Below, one piece after another: positions 15,433 to 17,176 of a stretch of 17,176 nucleotides of DNA. How positions within the stretch are numbered: position 1 is the stretch's first letter; each line of letters opens with the position of its first letter. A program made the position numbers and the translations under genes. The stretch is from an uncultured Eubacteriaceae bacterium (GTDB lineage: Bacteria > Bacillota > Clostridia > Lachnospirales > CAG-274): contig CANOGI010000014.1 of the NCBI GenBank assembly GCA_947565475.1, positions 1-17,176 on the forward strand. The letters run 5' to 3'. The notes below the pieces were generated by a model that was not told the DNA's origin, made no database searches, and saw nothing but the letters and a program-made list of their open reading frames with translations.

Positions 15433-15602
15433 TTAGACCTGTTCAATAACCTCCGCCATACCCCTTGACAAATCTTTTCCCGCCATTACTTTGCCTAATT
15501 TTCTTGAAATACAAATAACAAATATTACCGCGAAAATTAGCCCTCGTACGGCAAAAAAATCTTTTGTCAATATCACAAGCTTAGGTTATCGAACAGGTCT
15601 AA
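15433..15602. repeat. 170-bp imperfect palindrome, MITE-like (mirror copy)
   Basis: This is the mirror of 1575-1744. The inverted ends lie at 15433-15452 and 15583-15602, the latter touching the kinase stop codon. The mirror of the weak 47-codon frame runs on the minus strand from 15576 to 15433. Confidence 0.55.
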
Positions 15603-15603
15603 C

Positions 15604-17175
15604 TTAACTCAATATGTCGTCCAATACATCGAATAATACTTTTACATCAATGGGCTTTGAAATATGTCCGTTCATTCCCGAGTTTATCGCCTCTATTTTG
15701 TCTTCCTCAAAGGCATTGGCTGTCATAGCCAAAATAGGTATAGACGCCAATTCTTTATTATCAAGCTTACGAATCGCTTTAGTCGCCTCATAACCGTTCA
15801 TTATAGGCATTTGAACATCCATAAGTATTAACTGATAATATCCCGGGTCTGATTTTTCCAGCATATCCACAGCCATTTGACCATTCTCGGCTACTTCGGT
15901 GGAAAATCCGGCGTCGCCTAAAATTGTCACCGCTATTTCCTGATTAAGCTCAACGTCTTCGGCAAGTAAAATACGTCCCGCTCTAAGCTTCTCTGATTCT
16001 CTCTCCGGCTTGCTGTCAATTAAATTATCTTTATTTATAACCGAGTTTAAGCAGCTGCTAAGCTCTGACAAAAACAGAGGTTTACTGCAAAACGCCGTAA
16101 CACCCGCCTCTTTCGCCTCATTCTCAATATCATACCAGTCGTAGGCTGTTAAAATGATAATCGGAACATTCTCCCCCATTTCTTTTCTGATTCTTCGGGT
16201 GACCTCTATGCCGTTCATGTCCGGCATTAGCCAGTCGATAATATACACGCAGTAATCGTCGCCCCTTGTAAGAGCCTGATGGGTACGGAGTACAGCTTCC
16301 TTTCCTGACAAAGTCCATTCCGCCCTCATTCCGAACTGGGAAAGCATATATGAGACGCTGTCGCAAGTGTTAAAATCATCGTCCACAACCAGCGCCCTGC
16401 AATTTTTCAATTCCGGCATAGAAGGAAGCTTCTTAGCCTTAGAATGCAGACGGAAAGTGAAGCAAACCGTAAATTCACTGCCCACACCCTGCTCGCTTTT
16501 AACTTCAATAGAGCCGTTCATCATATCGACGATATTTTTTGTAATCGCCATGCCAAGTCCTGTTCCCTGAATCCTGCTTATAGTAAAATTCTGCTCCCTC
16601 TCAAAGGGCTCAAAAATATGCTCCACAAATTCCTCGCTCATACCTATTCCGGTATCCTGAATATGAAACTCATAATTAGCGTAGCCAGCCGGCGCCCCTG
16701 CTTTTTCCGTTATTCTCATAGTAACTGTCCCGCCAGCCGGAGTATATTTGACAGAATTGCTCAAAAGATTTAAAAGAACTTGATTTAAACGGAGTTTGTC
16801 ACATAAAATATCCTCGTCTAAAACGTCCACGGTGTCTATATATAGCTCAAGCTGTTTTGCGTGAACGTCCGCTTGTAAAATATTTCGGAGTCCGTGGAGA
16901 ATATCGGGCATACTGCACGGCTTTTCATCTAATTGTATCCGCCCGCTCTCAATACGACTCATATCCAAAATATCATTAATAAGACTCAGCAAATGATTTC
17001 CGGACGACATAATCTTTTTAAGATACTCTTCCACTTGTTCCGTGTTGTCAATATGGTTTATAGCAAGGGAAGTAAAACCGACAATAGCGTTCATAGGAGT
17101 ACGAATATCGTGAGACATATTGGAAAGAAACGTACTTTTAGCCTTATTTGCCCTGTTGGCTTGCATAAGAGCGTC
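15604..17175 (-). CDS. Hybrid sensor histidine kinase/response regulator, 5' end missing (mirror copy)
   Basis: This is the mirror of 2-1573, with the same HisKA, HATPase and two receiver domains. The frame is open through the last bases of the window, so this copy is cut at exactly the same codon as the other. That is one of the signs that the two arms derive from a single molecule or contig. Confidence 0.93.
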   Translation of the reverse strand, partial: DALMQANRANKAKSTFLSNMSHDIRTPMNAIVGFTSLAINHIDNTEQVEEYLKKIMSSGNHLLSLINDILDMSRIESGRIQLDEKPCSMPDILHGLRNILQADVHAKQLELYIDTVDVLDEDILCDKLRLNQVLLNLLSNSVKYTPAGGTVTMRITEKAGAPAGYANYEFHIQDTGIGMSEEFVEHIFEPFEREQNFTISRIQGTGLGMAITKNIVDMMNGSIEVKSEQGVGSEFTVCFTFRLHSKAKKLPSMPELKNCRALVVDDDFNTCDSVSYMLSQFGMRAEWTLSGKEAVLRTHQALTRGDDYCVYIIDWLMPDMNGIEVTRRIRKEMGENVPIIILTAYDWYDIENEAKEAGVTAFCSKPLFLSELSSCLNSVINKDNLIDSKPERESEKLRAGRILLAEDVELNQEIAVTILGDAGFSTEVAENGQMAVDMLEKSDPGYYQLILMDVQMPIMNGYEATKAIRKLDNKELASIPILAMTANAFEEDKIEAINSGMNGHISKPIDVKVLFDVLDDILS

Positions 17176-17176
17176 C

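Larger units (their letters stand above)
8589..17176 (-). repeat. Right arm of a window-wide perfect inverted repeat
   Basis: This is the mirror copy of 1-8588. It ends at exactly the base where the other arm begins, inside the hybrid kinase gene, which suggests that one source fragment was joined to its own complement. I saw no substitution between the arms in the mirrored proteins or in the intergenic stretches I compared. Confidence 0.97.

Noticed and set aside
16130..16773. Open frames opposite or within the kinase gene, and their mirrors at 404-1047
   Set aside because: They lie within the strongly supported kinase coding sequence in other frames and show no protein-family features.

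Overview
The whole window is one perfect inverted repeat. Base i is complementary to base 17177-i, so bases 1-8588 and 8589-17176 are the same sequence in opposite orientation, joined with no spacer at 8588/8589 (centre ATAAAGTA|TACTTTAT). Every gene pair sums to 17177 and is identical in protein sequence, and both ends stop at the same base inside the same gene. An 8.6-kb arm pair with no divergence and no loop is best read as a fold-back or assembly/amplification artefact, so the window should be treated as about 8.6 kb of unique sequence until the junction is shown in raw reads. The right arm (8589-17176) is the convenient one to read because the main gene set runs forward there.

The DNA is AT-rich, with strong AGGAGG-type ribosome sites, tight ATGA-type couplings and a hybrid sensor kinase of the SHDIRTPMNAIVGFTSLA type common in Lachnospiraceae and related Clostridia. 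I infer a low-GC Clostridia-like Firmicute, probably from a gut or metagenomic source. This is an inference from style, not a placement.

Unique content, read along the right arm: a spacer with a structured repeat (8589-8782); a coupled five-gene block made of a short-chain dehydrogenase (SDR1), the N- and C-terminal halves of a transketolase-type thiamine-diphosphate enzyme, a LuxE-like acyl-protein synthetase and a LuxC-like acyl reductase (8783-13598); a 167-bp gap with a degenerate copy of the structured repeat; a second, paralogous SDR (13766-14515); a 603-bp gap holding a putative 479-bp terminal-inverted-repeat element; an acyl carrier protein (15119-15358); a strong hairpin terminator; a 170-bp imperfect palindrome; and a convergent hybrid histidine kinase cut off by the contig end (15604-17175).

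The metabolic genes suggest a small dedicated pathway. LuxE would activate a carboxylic acid, with the carrier protein as possible acyl donor or acceptor. LuxC would reduce the thioester to an aldehyde. The split transketolase could move a two-carbon ketol unit onto or off an aldehyde, and the two SDRs would reduce or oxidise the resulting keto/hydroxy groups. There is no luciferase (LuxAB), ketosynthase or glycosyltransferase in view, so neither bioluminescence nor a complete polyketide pathway is supported. As far as I know this exact combination has no assigned product. The rest of the locus lies beyond the kinase and beyond the false or real centre and cannot be seen here.
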